Positions 1 to 7,025 of a DNA stretch of 48,681 bases are shown piece by piece (position 1 is the stretch's first letter; each line of letters begins with the position of its first letter). Origin of the DNA: Nostoc sp. NMS7 (lineage in GTDB: Bacteria > Cyanobacteriota > Cyanobacteriia > Cyanobacteriales > Nostocaceae). The stretch spans positions 1 to 48,681 of the forward strand of contig NZ_JABXKJ010000166.1 of NCBI RefSeq assembly GCF_017115085.1, given 5' to 3'. A model generated the notes under the pieces. That model did no database searches. It was not told the origin of the DNA and saw only the letters and a program-made list of their open reading frames with translations. Made by a program: the position numbers and the translations under genes.

Positions 1-17
1 GATTCATTATTCTACTC

Positions 18-50
18 AAGCCTCCTCATCATCATTTGAGGAGGCTTTTG
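18..50 (+). terminator. Rho-independent terminator of an upstream gene outside the window
   Basis: A perfect 11-bp stem (AAGCCTCCTCA at 18-28, TGAGGAGGCTT at 37-47) with an 8-nt loop is followed by TTTTGTT. This is a canonical intrinsic terminator for rightward transcription. The gene it serves lies left of the window. Confidence 0.8.
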
Positions 51-91
51 TTATTACTGAGAATCGTCAAGTTTTGACTAATCAAGCAGAA

Positions 92-655
92 TTACAAAAG
101 ATTTCGACGAACCATTTTTTCAGGTTTGGTAAACTTTGAATTTGCTTGTTCTTCTTCCGCCATTACATCCAATGTTAATTTAACTCCCGTATGGTAAACC
201 CGGTTAATCAAAGTAACCGTAGGATTTTTACCTTTAAAAGTTCAAGTTGAAGCAAACTATAGTACAGTATCAACGCTCAAAACTCAACTACCGCTCCAAT
301 GTTGTTCAAGCCATCTGAAGGCTCGTTCAATCGGGTTGTATTTACTGTGGTCAGGTGGATAGTAAGCTAATTGGATGTCAGTTGAAATTTCTGGGCAAAT
401 TTAAGAATACGAAACATAAATTGAGTTCGCCGAGAGTTATTTTCCGGTCCATTGTCTTGGTTGATAACTATTTTACGAATGTGAGAAAAACGGTCTAGAA
501 CACTTAACCACCAATCTTCCAGTGGCTCAACAATACAATCAGCAGTCAGTTTGGACTGAACGAAAAATAAAAATAGCTCACTCTCTTGAGGCAAAAAAAT
601 ACCGTAGGGAGTTCAAGTTGGACAATCGGAAAAGTCATGATCCAACGCAACAGTC
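92..655 (-). pseudogene. Decayed ISAzo13-like transposase, C-terminal part
   Basis: Read leftward from about 655 the frames spell pieces of a DDE transposase. The first is HDFSDCPT, then a TGA stop, then TPYGIFLPQESELFLFF. Next comes the diagnostic block DNGPENNSRRTQFM. After a frameshift near 370 come AYYPPDHSKYNPIERAFRWL and LEQHWSGS with a stop. A further frame near 94-240 reads NPTVTLINRVYHTGVKLT and ends at a TAA at 92-94. The DNGPENNSRRTQFM and YYPPxHSKYNPIER blocks are what I know from the ISAzo13 family, whose intact proteins are roughly 400 residues. At least two stops and a frameshift make it non-functional. The N-terminal half is missing and the right end abuts a TnpB fragment, so one element was probably inserted into or recombined with the other. 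No terminal inverted repeats were identified. Confidence 0.8.
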
Positions 656-671
656 GGGATATATAGTACGT

Positions 672-854
672 CTATTCCAGTCTAATTCCCTTTCTGCGAT
701 TATTTGTCCCTATTTTATTGATTTTCGATTCTCTTGGTGCGTCCATCCAGAAGCGGATAGCCTTGTTCCTAATGAACTGAGTTGTACGAATAGCTTCCTC
801 AATAGCAGCCGTCTGATTTTTGCTGACTACTGCTTTGTAGTCTAATACTAACAC
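672..854 (-). pseudogene. TnpB (IS200/IS605 OrfB) N-terminal stub
   Basis: Sixty codons from a GTG at 852-854, preceded on the minus strand by an AGAGGTGG ribosome-binding site, read as the start of a TnpB protein: MLVLDYKAV, then AIEEAIRTTQFIRNKAIRFW and MDAPRESKIN. The IRTTQFIRNK segment is typical of the TnpB N-terminal helical region. Full TnpB proteins are about 400 residues with RuvC and zinc-finger parts; none of that remains here. After KINK the similarity I recognise stops and the frame ends about 12 codons later, next to the transposase remnant. The start and ribosome-binding site are intact, so a 60-residue peptide could still be made, but guide-RNA-directed nuclease activity is impossible. 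It diverges from the ribbon-helix-helix gene at 922. Confidence 0.8.
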
Positions 855-884
855 TGCGTTACCACCTCTTTGTTTTAGTTTACT

Positions 885-904
885 ATACTCTAAATACAGA
901 GTAT
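885..904. promoter_or_regulatory. Inverted repeat between tnpB stub and RHH gene, candidate operator
   Basis: ATACTCT (885-891) and AGAGTAT (898-904) form a perfect 7-bp inverted repeat with a 6-bp spacer. It lies in the 67-bp divergent gap, just before the GGAGG at 910-914 of the RHH gene. Small ribbon-helix-helix proteins commonly bind such palindromes, so autoregulation is a reasonable inference. The repeat could instead act as an RNA hairpin near the ribosome-binding site. Confidence 0.4.
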
Positions 905-921
905 TTTTTGGAGGATATCAA

Positions 922-1065
922 GTGGCTAGACAAAGAAAAATGCAGTTTAATGTCACTGAAGAGGAGTATCAAATCCTCAAGGAATACTCGGAGAAAAAAG
1001 AACTATCTATGGCTGAAATCCTTAGAGATTATATTAAAACCCTAGCGCCATCTTCCAAGAAATAG
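922..1065 (+). CDS. Small ribbon-helix-helix (CopG-like) protein beside tnpB
   Basis: This is a 47-residue ORF with a GTG start and a strong GGAGG at 910-914, spacing 7. The sequence begins VARQRKMQFNVTEEEYQILK and continues with EYSEKKELSMAEILRDYIKT. It shows the RHH pattern: a short basic beta strand (RKMQFNV), helix 1 (EEEYQILKEYSEKK), a turn, then helix 2 (SMAEILRDYIKT). RHH proteins bind DNA as dimers and often repress their own promoter. I recall similar small genes lying divergently beside tnpB in cyanobacteria, so it probably came with the IS605-type element. It is intact although the tnpB is broken. It could also be an orphan antitoxin. Confidence 0.7.
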   Translation: MARQRKMQFNVTEEEYQILKEYSEKKELSMAEILRDYIKTLAPSSKK

Positions 1066-1100
1066 CTCATTCCTCATACATAATCATCTCTGTGTTGCCT

Positions 1101-1142
1101 GCGGCGATTGAATTGTTTACAGAGAAACAATTCAATCGCCGC
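1101..1142. repeat. Perfect 18-bp-stem palindrome
   Basis: GCGGCGATTGAATTGTTT at 1101-1118 is exactly complementary to 1125-1142 across a 6-nt loop. No T-run follows, so it does not look like an ordinary terminator. It is the first of three long hairpins in about 230 bp. Confidence 0.85.
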
Positions 1143-1174
1143 TATCCATCCCCTGAGCTATAGACCGATGGGGT

Positions 1175-1207
1175 TTTCCGCGAATCCTGATAAAATATTC
1201 GCGGAAA
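1175..1207. repeat. Perfect 11-bp-stem palindrome
   Basis: TTTCCGCGAAT (1175-1185) pairs with ATTCGCGGAAA (1197-1207) across an 11-nt AT-rich loop. It is a different sequence from the hairpins on either side. Confidence 0.8.
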
Positions 1208-1286
1208 TTCAGGGTAACTTTAAACTTGAGGAGTTCTATAACCACGCTCTTTGAACCCTGTGCTTGCTAATTTGCCAAAATAGAGA

Positions 1287-1333
1287 TGTAGGCTAGAATA
1301 ACTACGCTTTTAGCATAGTTATTCTAGCCTACA
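1287..1333. repeat. Perfect 18-bp-stem palindrome upstream of the phasin-like gene
   Basis: TGTAGGCTAGAATAACTA (1287-1304) is exactly complementary to 1316-1333 with an 11-nt loop. It ends 50 bp before the ATG of the next gene, so it lies in or near that gene's promoter or leader. Confidence 0.85.
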
Positions 1334-1382
1334 CTCAGGAGCAAGGGTCGGCTGGTTTGAAATAAGTAAGAGGAAGGAATGT

Positions 1383-1706
1383 ATGGATAGCAACAACTGG
1401 TTGCAACAGTTAATGATGGTGGGTCTTGGCACAACGTCTCTAGTAGGAGAAAAACTGCGCCAAGTTAGTGATGATTTAGTTAAAGACGGTAAGCTAAATC
1501 CTGAGCAAGCTAAGGCGGTAATAGATGATATTGCCCAGCAGTTAAAGTCGGAACAGGGAAACTTCGATGTCCAAATGCAACGGCAAATGCGAAATATGAT
1601 GCAGGATTTGGGGGTGGCTCGCCAGTCGGAAGTGGACGAACTGCGGGGCAGAATTGACCGTTTAGAGCGTCAACTCCGTGATTTAGAAAATAAGCTTTGG
1701 CGTTAG
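1383..1706 (+). CDS. Phasin-like coiled-coil protein
   Basis: 107 residues; ATG at 1383 with AGGAAGG about 5 nt upstream. Residues 1-25 are amphipathic (MDSNNWLQQLMMVGLGTTSL), the middle is helical and Q/D-rich, and residues 75-107 form a strong coiled coil (VDELRGRIDRLERQLRDLEN). Size and layout resemble the phasin or poly(hydroxyalkanoate) granule-associated family that many cyanobacteria carry as a conserved short protein. Family members coat storage granules or act as oligomeric scaffolds. The exact role here is unproven. The FKBP gene begins 79 bp downstream on the same strand with its own ribosome-binding site. Confidence 0.6.
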   Translation: MDSNNWLQQLMMVGLGTTSLVGEKLRQVSDDLVKDGKLNPEQAKAVIDDIAQQLKSEQGNFDVQMQRQMRNMMQDLGVARQSEVDELRGRIDRLERQLRDLENKLWR

Positions 1707-1784
1707 AATGCCCTTTGTGATTTAAACTAATTGTGTCCTGTTGGTAATGTTTTTGCCAGGATACCTAAGTAAGGAGAACTGATT

Positions 1785-2306
1785 TTGAAACCTATTTTCC
1801 TCAGCGTGGCGTTCATGCTGGTATGTGTCGTGATTTTGGTTGTGGGGCAAGTAAGCAGTAAACAGAATACTGCCATTGCTGCCCAGTTTACCCAAACACC
1901 GCCAGCGCCCACAACTGTAACTGAAAATAATACTCTAATTGCGAGCAATACTATGTCTGATGCTAATGTCGTAACTACCCCCTCTGGATTAAAGTACGTC
2001 GAGGAAAAAGAGGGGACTGGGGCGACTCCTCAATCTGGACAAACGGTTGAAGTTCACTATGTCGGCACTCTAGAAGATGGTACTAAGTTTGATAGTTCAC
2101 GTGATCGCGGCCAACCCTTCAGCTTTAAAATTGGCGTTGGACAGGTAATCAAAGGTTGGGACGAAGGACTTAGCACGATGAAAGTAGGCGGTCGTCGTCA
2201 GTTAATCATCCCCCCAGAGTTAGGTTATGGCTCTCGTGGTGCTGGTGGCGTGATTCCACCTAACGCCATTCTGCATTTTGATGTGGAATTGCTGGGAGTT
2301 AAATAG
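1785..2306 (+). CDS. Membrane-anchored FKBP-type peptidyl-prolyl cis-trans isomerase
   Basis: 173 residues starting at TTG 1785, chosen because AAGGAGA lies at 1771-1777 with 7-nt spacing. An N-terminal hydrophobic segment (about residues 4-22) is followed by a polar linker to about residue 60. This implies an uncleaved anchor or signal peptide and a periplasmic or lumenal location. Residues 65-173 are one complete FKBP domain: [47 protein letters not shown] and LHFDVELL. The active-site Tyr, Asp, Trp, Ile-Pro and Phe positions are present, so isomerase activity is expected. It would assist folding of exported proteins. It is convergent with dnaB. Confidence 0.93.
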   Translation: MKPIFLSVAFMLVCVVILVVGQVSSKQNTAIAAQFTQTPPAPTTVTENNTLIASNTMSDANVVTTPSGLKYVEEKEGTGATPQSGQTVEVHYVGTLEDGTKFDSSRDRGQPFSFKIGVGQVIKGWDEGLSTMKVGGRRQLIIPPELGYGSRGAGGVIPPNAILHFDVELLGVK

Positions 2307-2307
2307 G

Positions 2308-2382
2308 AATTGGGGCATTGGGCATTGGACATGGGGCATTCGCTTCTCCCAATCCTCAGTTCCCAATCCCAATCCCCAATTC
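2308..2382. terminator. Imperfect hairpin between convergent FKBP and dnaB genes
   Basis: GAATTGGGG at 2308-2316 pairs with CCCCAATTC at 2374-2382. The interior carries GGGCATTGG and CCCAATCCC tracts that extend the pairing imperfectly. It sits in the 81-bp convergent gap, where a bidirectional terminator would be expected. The interior is built from the same GGGCATT heptamer seen at 27136. Confidence 0.45.
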
Positions 2383-2387
2383 AATGG

Positions 2388-5036
2388 CTAAATTTTTAAA
2401 TTTTGAAACTTTGTAAATTGGGAATTGAACAAAAGTTTCGCAGTACCTGTAGGTCCGTTGCGATGTTTAGCTATAATTACTTCAGCAATGCCGCGATCAG
2501 GAGTATCGGGAGAGTAATATTCGTCGCGGTACAACATGATTACTAAATCCGCGTCTTGTTCTATTGAGTTGTGGACTATAATATTATTCGCAACAAAATT
2601 ATGCAAACCAGGAACCGTAAGATCAAAGACTTCTTCCTCGCCGCTATATTCAATTGAAAGTATCTCGTCCCAATAAACATCACTTTTGGCAAGAGTAACC
2701 AGTTTAGATGATTGAACAACGTTGCCGAGTTTTAAAGCTCTTTCTCGACTTAAATTTACTTTGTAAAGAGTAGAGCCACAATACGAAACTCCAATGGAGG
2801 CTTGTAATATCCGTGTGGTGAAGCCTATAGCTTGCATCGCCGGTAGAACCTCTATTTTCCAAACATCCTTCGGAATTATATCTCTATTAGGATTGTGAAT
2901 AGTATTTTCAAGGTGTTGGAAAATATCTTGGAGTGAACGTAGCTTATATTCTCCGACTGCTCCAACATGAATAATAAATAATTGGAGATCAGGCTTACCA
3001 GTGATTATTACATGATATTGATTTCTGCCTTTCCCAACTTGAGGAACTGTCCTGAGTGTTGCGTTAATACCAAGTCTTAACAAAAGTGTCTGTATATCAA
3101 AAGCTAGTCTCTGGCTACTAGTTGCATAATATGCAATAGGTCTTAAGTTTTTTCCTGCAAGCAATTTTATACAGCCATCTGTACTCCAAAGGTGTCTTAG
3201 AAAGCAACCTATTGACTCTTGAGGTTGTGAGAAAAATTCTTGAGGTACAAATTTTTCATAAGACCTTAAACCAAAAATACCGAGAGAGTCTAGCCATTTG
3301 GCTATTGGATTTCTGACACGATGAGTTAGATTTTGTGCTGCGGATAAGTAAACTTGATACCATCCATGTTCAGGTGAAATTCTAGGAACAATTGAATCTC
3401 CAAAAACTTCTGTTGCCAAGAAAGCAACATTCTGAGCTAAATCTATCTCTCTGGTGGTGTACTGTATGGCATGACGTGGCAATGTACAACCGTCGCCAAT
3501 TAAATGCCCTAATAATGCGACTTCGGCATAAGTCATTGTTTGTTTACCAGAACTGCAAAGATGTCTTGGTAAACATAGATGTTGTTTAGGAGTTAATTCA
3601 TCAAGTCTTTTCCAGCCATTAATTGTTAAAAACTTGTGATTACCTGTAGCACGGATTTTTCGGCCTAATCGAGTTGTTAAAGTAAATAGAGGCTTCGTAC
3701 CTGTGGAAAAAGCATTGCTAACAATTGCCTTTTCTAGGTGCATTGTAGCTTCGTTCAACGCCCAAACTGCAAAACCAGATTTACCTACTAATTCCCTAAT
3801 TGGTACTTGCAGTCCGCTATCTGGTAATGTCACCAAACTATCGCCTGCTAAACAACCTGATTCTCTCAAATCTGACAACATCGGACGCTTGTTAGTGCGT
3901 GCTTCCACCCCTCGACTCAACTGAGATAAAGCAATTACTGGTACAGATAGTTCACGCGCTAAACCTTTGAGTTGACGTGTAATTTTTGATAATTCTTGTA
4001 CGCGATTATCGCCTGCTCCTTCCATCAATTGTAAGTAATCTATTACAATCAAACCTAATTCAGTTCCCTGTTCTGCTTGCAGTCTTCTTGCCTGACTACG
4101 AATTTGTGTAACTGTAATATTCGGCGTGTCGTCAATATAAATCGGCATCTCGGAAAGGATACCAATAGCACGGCTTAAAGGTTCCCACTGTGTTTGGGAC
4201 AGGCGTCCAGTTCGCAGATAACTACTTTCAATTTGCGCTTCGCTAGCTAATAATCGTTGCGTCAGTTGCTCTTTTGACATTTCCAAGCTGAAAATAGCAA
4301 CTGGTAATTTATAAGAAGCGGCGATATTATGAGCAAGGTTCAAGCAAAAGGCGGTTTTTCCCATTGATGGCCTGCCAGCGACAATAATCAAATCAGAACG
4401 CTGAAAGCCGCTCGTCATGGCATCTAAATCGTAAAATCCGCAGGGAATCCCAGGTAAGGCGATGCCTTGATTTCGATCTTCAATATCCTGGAAATTATTA
4501 ATTAGAGTATCAGAAATATGAACTAAACCCGATTGGGGACGCTCTTGAGTGACTGAGAATACTTTCTGTTCTGCCTGATCTAAAACAATTGGTAATTCGG
4601 TTTCTGTCTCGTAACCAAGATGTACAATTTCATTACCAGCTTTAATTAAGCGCCGCCGCAGGTATTTGTCCATCACTAACCCTGCTAAGGCGTCGATGTT
4701 CACGGCTGACACTGTGCGGTCTACCAGAGTTACTAACTTATTTCTGCCACCAATGTGGGCAAGGATATCATGGTCAGTCAGCCAACTTGTGACTGAGAGT
4801 AAGTCTGTGGGTTTACCTTGAGCATGGAGCCTCACAGCTGCTTGATAAATATCTTTGTGAGCGCTAATATAAAAAGCTTCTGGAAGGAGGCGATCGCTAA
4901 CTCGACTAATCGCTTCTGGATCTAGTAAAATACCCCCCAAAATCGCTTCTTCCGCCTCAATATTTTGTGGTGGGAGGCGTAGTTTACCGCCGTAGGCATC
5001 GCTACCATCGCCTTGAAAACTCAATTCTTCAGCCAT
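2388..5036 (-). CDS. dnaB: Replicative DNA helicase DnaB interrupted by an intein
   Basis: 882 residues in one frame. Residues 1-394 are DnaB: an N-terminal helical domain with LPPQNIEAEEAILGG, then Walker A GRPSMGKT (221-228) and the Walker B region LIVIDYLQLM (329-338). The final 59 residues (824-882) complete the RecA-like domain with SIEQDADLVIMLYRDEYY and KHRNGPTG. Between them lies a 429-residue intein (395-823). Removing it leaves a 453-residue helicase, normal for DnaB. The protein unwinds the chromosome at replication forks as a hexamer, so splicing is needed for viability. ATG at 5036 is the only sensible start; no strong ribosome-binding site is visible. rplI lies upstream on the same strand about 150 bp away across a repeat-rich spacer. 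The rplI-dnaB pairing is widespread in bacteria. Confidence 0.97.
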   Translation of the reverse strand: MAEELSFQGDGSDAYGGKLRLPPQNIEAEEAILGGILLDPEAISRVSDRLLPEAFYISAHKDIYQAAVRLHAQGKPTDLLSVTSWLTDHDILAHIGGRNKLVTLVDRTVSAVNIDALAGLVMDKYLRRRLIKAGNEIVHLGYETETELPIVLDQAEQKVFSVTQERPQSGLVHISDTLINNFQDIEDRNQGIALPGIPCGFYDLDAMTSGFQRSDLIIVAGRPSMGKTAFCLNLAHNIAASYKLPVAIFSLEMSKEQLTQRLLASEAQIESSYLRTGRLSQTQWEPLSRAIGILSEMPIYIDDTPNITVTQIRSQARRLQAEQGTELGLIVIDYLQLMEGAGDNRVQELSKITRQLKGLARELSVPVIALSQLSRGVEARTNKRPMLSDLRESGCLAGDSLVTLPDSGLQVPIRELVGKSGFAVWALNEATMHLEKAIVSNAFSTGTKPLFTLTTRLGRKIRATGNHKFLTINGWKRLDELTPKQHLCLPRHLCSSGKQTMTYAEVALLGHLIGDGCTLPRHAIQYTTREIDLAQNVAFLATEVFGDSIVPRISPEHGWYQVYLSAAQNLTHRVRNPIAKWLDSLGIFGLRSYEKFVPQEFFSQPQESIGCFLRHLWSTDGCIKLLAGKNLRPIAYYATSSQRLAFDIQTLLLRLGINATLRTVPQVGKGRNQYHVIITGKPDLQLFIIHVGAVGEYKLRSLQDIFQHLENTIHNPNRDIIPKDVWKIEVLPAMQAIGFTTRILQASIGVSYCGSTLYKVNLSRERALKLGNVVQSSKLVTLAKSDVYWDEILSIEYSGEEEVFDLTVPGLHNFVANNIIVHNSIEQDADLVIMLYRDEYYSPDTPDRGIAEVIIAKHRNGPTGTAKLLFNSQFTKFQNLKI
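2568..3854 (-). other. DnaB intein with LAGLIDADG-type homing endonuclease motifs
   Basis: Codons 395-823 of dnaB. The N-terminal splice junction is ESG/CLAGDSLV with Cys1. Block B contains RATGNHKF, giving the TxxH motif. The C-terminal block reads VFDLTVPGLHNFVAN then NIIVHN/S, with penultimate His, terminal Asn and +1 Ser. All residues for protein splicing are present. The two dodecapeptide-like motifs ALLGHLIGDGC (507-517) and FLRHLWSTDGC (612-622) mark a LAGLIDADG endonuclease, each with its acidic residue. Length (429) and site (LRESG/C...HN/SIEQDAD) match what I remember of the Synechocystis DnaB intein. An intact endonuclease suggests the element can still home. Confidence 0.95.
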
Positions 5037-5068
5037 AAACGATTTTAGTTTTGAGATGAAAGCTAGTC

Positions 5069-5180
5069 GGGAGTTGGGAGTTGGGAGTTAGGAGTTAAGA
5101 GTTAGGAGTTAGGAGTTATTATTCACCTTTGCTTCCCTTGCTCCCTCATCCCCCTCATCCCCCTCATCTCCGCGTCCCCC
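5069..5180. repeat. Heptanucleotide tandem repeat and C-rich tract between rplI and dnaB
   Basis: 5069-5117 is seven consecutive 7-bp units of the GGGAGTT/AGGAGTT type. This matches the short tandemly repeated repetitive (STRR) class known from heterocystous cyanobacteria. 5135-5180 is C-rich on this strand with runs of 3-5 C, so the minus-strand transcript between rplI and dnaB carries G-runs at 5135-5163 separated by 4-5 nt, enough for a G-quadruplex. Confidence 0.75.
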
Positions 5181-5187
5181 TCCTGAG

Positions 5188-5646
5188 TTAGCTAGCGACT
5201 ACTTGAATATTGACTTGCGCCGCTACTTCCGAATACAGCTTGATTTCGGCTTGATAAGTACCAAGGTGGTTAATATCGGGGATGGTAATACCACGCCGAT
5301 CGACTTCTTGACCGGTGGCTGCCTTAATTGCATCTACAACATCTTGGGTGGTGATAGTACCGAAAATTGCTTCGTTTTCACCAAGTGGCTTGGCAATTGT
5401 CAAGCTGCCAACTTTTTCTAAAGATTCTTTTTGCTCAAGAGCTTGTTGTCTGAGTTCTAATTGCCGTTGACGCTCTTGCTCACGACGGCGTTCTACTTGC
5501 TTGAGAATACCAGGAGTGGCATTGGTTGCCAATTTCTGGGGAATCAGATAATTACGAGCGTAGCCAGGAGCTACTTCCACTAAGTCGCCAGATTTTCCCA
5601 GCTTACTGATATCCTGATTTAAAACTAACTGCACACGTTTCACCAT
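5188..5646 (-). CDS. rplI: 50S ribosomal protein L9
   Basis: 152 residues from ATG 5646 ([20 protein letters not shown]). The frame stays open upstream for another 74 codons, but that stretch holds repeat DNA and does not resemble L9, and 152 residues is the normal family size. The N-terminal domain has the L9 signature [17 protein letters not shown] (20-36). A long connecting helix rich in Arg, Glu and Gln (about 50-75) follows, and the C-terminal domain contains [15 protein letters not shown] and [16 protein letters not shown]9 binds 23S rRNA at the base of the L1 stalk and affects frame maintenance. It lies upstream of dnaB on the same strand. Confidence 0.96.
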   Translation of the reverse strand: MVKRVQLVLNQDISKLGKSGDLVEVAPGYARNYLIPQKLATNATPGILKQVERRREQERQRQLELRQQALEQKESLEKVGSLTIAKPLGENEAIFGTITTQDVVDAIKAATGQEVDRRGITIPDINHLGTYQAEIKLYSEVAAQVNIQVVAS

Positions 5647-5816
5647 CGGTTTTTGTTTTTCCTGTAAAATCTGATTAATTTGGGTTTGGGCAGCATAGCT
5701 CACAATGTCACTGCTGTATTCCAAGCTTCTTTGCCTAAATACCCTAAAGCTTACAGATCCTAGCGAAAGGAAGGGTGCGATCGCAACTATTAGCGCTAAA
5801 AAATTGAAGGAATGCC

Positions 5817-5843
5817 GGGAGTAGGGAGTAGGGGAGATGAGGG
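5817..5843 (+). repeat. G-rich tract in the rplI leader region
   Basis: GGG runs at 5817-5819, 5824-5826, 5831-5834 and 5841-5843, with spacers of 4, 4 and 6 nt, fit a G-quadruplex pattern on the plus strand. This is the template strand for rplI. The tract lies between gloB and rplI. Confidence 0.6.
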
Positions 5844-5871
5844 AGATGGACTTTTCTCTAATGCCCAATAC

Positions 5872-6645
5872 CTAAAAGTTATTTCTCATTTCCCGTATCC
5901 GCGCAAAGGTTTGCACTGCATCGCCACTCTTAACAGTTAATTGTAATGATGGCTGATCCCAACGTAAAAAGGGATTGGTTCGCTTCTCCACTCCAAGCAA
6001 CGAGGGTATGGTAGCTTCTCCTCGACTACGGTAAGCCTTTACTTCATTGAAGCGCCTTTGTAAGTCGGTGTTGTCACCATCCACAGTTACGGCAAATTGC
6101 AGATTTTTTAAGGTATATTCGTGGGCGCACCAAACGCGTGTATCATCGGGTAGCGATCGCAGTTTACTTAAAGAATCCACCATCTGGGTCGGTGTTCCTT
6201 CAAACAAGCGACCGCACCCGCCAGAAAATAAAGTATCGCCGCAAAATAAATCGCCTGTCTCACCAGCTTTTTCGGGGGGAAAGTAGTAAACGATGTGAGC
6301 GCGGGTATGTCCGGGAACGAAGATAACTTCAGCTATGCGGTCTGCAAACTGGACGCGATCGCCTGATTGCAAAAACACCTGCTGTCCGGGAATTCTACCA
6401 CGATCCTCGATTCCCCCGTAAACTATCACTTGCGGGAATTCTTCTATTAACTGCTTATTACCACCCACATGATCGTTATGATGGTGGGTGTTGAAAATTG
6501 CTACCAATTCAGCTTTTAATTCTGCCAGTTTCTTTAATACTGGTTGAGCCTCAGCTGGATCGACAACAGCAGCAATACGTTGCTGTGCGTCGTACAGCAA
6601 AAATATATAGTTGTCTGAGAGTGCCTCAAGACGGATTACCTGCAT
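5872..6645 (-). CDS. gloB: Hydroxyacylglutathione hydrolase (glyoxalase II)
   Basis: 257 residues from ATG 6645 ([15 protein letters not shown]), chosen over the in-frame ATG at 6693 because GGGAGG lies directly upstream and the family begins this way. It is a metallo-beta-lactamase fold: [10 protein letters not shown] (residues 53-62) supplies four metal ligands, and [21 protein letters not shown] and [10 protein letters not shown] supply the rest. GCGRLFEG and the C-terminal NPFLRWD are glyoxalase II features. It hydrolyses S-lactoylglutathione to lactate and glutathione in cytosolic methylglyoxal detoxification. It is upstream of rplI on the same strand, separated by about 225 bp. Confidence 0.93.
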   Translation of the reverse strand: MQVIRLEALSDNYIFLLYDAQQRIAAVVDPAEAQPVLKKLAELKAELVAIFNTHHHNDHVGGNKQLIEEFPQVIVYGGIEDRGRIPGQQVFLQSGDRVQFADRIAEVIFVPGHTRAHIVYYFPPEKAGETGDLFCGDTLFSGGCGRLFEGTPTQMVDSLSKLRSLPDDTRVWCAHEYTLKNLQFAVTVDGDNTDLQRRFNEVKAYRSRGEATIPSLLGVEKRTNPFLRWDQPSLQLTVKSGDAVQTFARIREMRNNF

Positions 6646-7025
6646 TACCTTTACCTCCCTTATAAATGAATATCTAGTCTCAAAAAATATCATTTCTACG
6701 TGAAATTTCGGTAGACGAACTAGCCAATATGACGTTAGCTTTATTTAGGCTTTTCTTGAAGCTTGATATCTAAGGTTAACTAAAAATATCCACTTTCTGA
6801 TAATTGATGACAAATTCAAGGCTGATTCATCCTTCCCCTGAAAAAATTCCCAAGTCAGAGATAGCCTATATTAAAACCATTTCCTAGTCTATAAAACTTT
6901 AGTTATCGAATAATTATACTGAGAAAGTTTTGTCAACAAAAATCAAGTAATATTTTTTTTAGCGCCAAATATCCCACATCTGATAAAAATTTCATCCAAA
7001 ACTATATTAACGTTACAAACCTTCT
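6646..7025. other. Divergent intergenic region ahead of the glycan locus
   Basis: 380 bp of AT-rich DNA between gloB (leftward) and the ATP-grasp-like gene (rightward). It must hold the promoters for both. I see an inverted repeat AAAACTTT/AAAGTTTT (6893-6900 and 6924-6931) with a 23-bp spacer, but no clear -35/-10 pair or named regulator site. No ORF of note. Confidence 0.4.

Noticed and set aside
522..845. Rightward 107-codon frame
   Set aside because: It is antisense to the transposase and tnpB remnants and has no recognisable protein features.
2388..5036. dnaB read as two separate genes split by foreign DNA
   Set aside because: The frame is continuous and both splice junctions have intact intein residues.
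5647..5868. Upstream extension of the L9 frame by 74 codons
   Set aside because: It runs through repeat DNA, does not resemble L9, and the 152-residue form matches the family.
6646..6693. Longer N-terminus for glyoxalase II from ATG 6693
   Set aside because: GGGAGG sits just before ATG 6645 and family members begin there.
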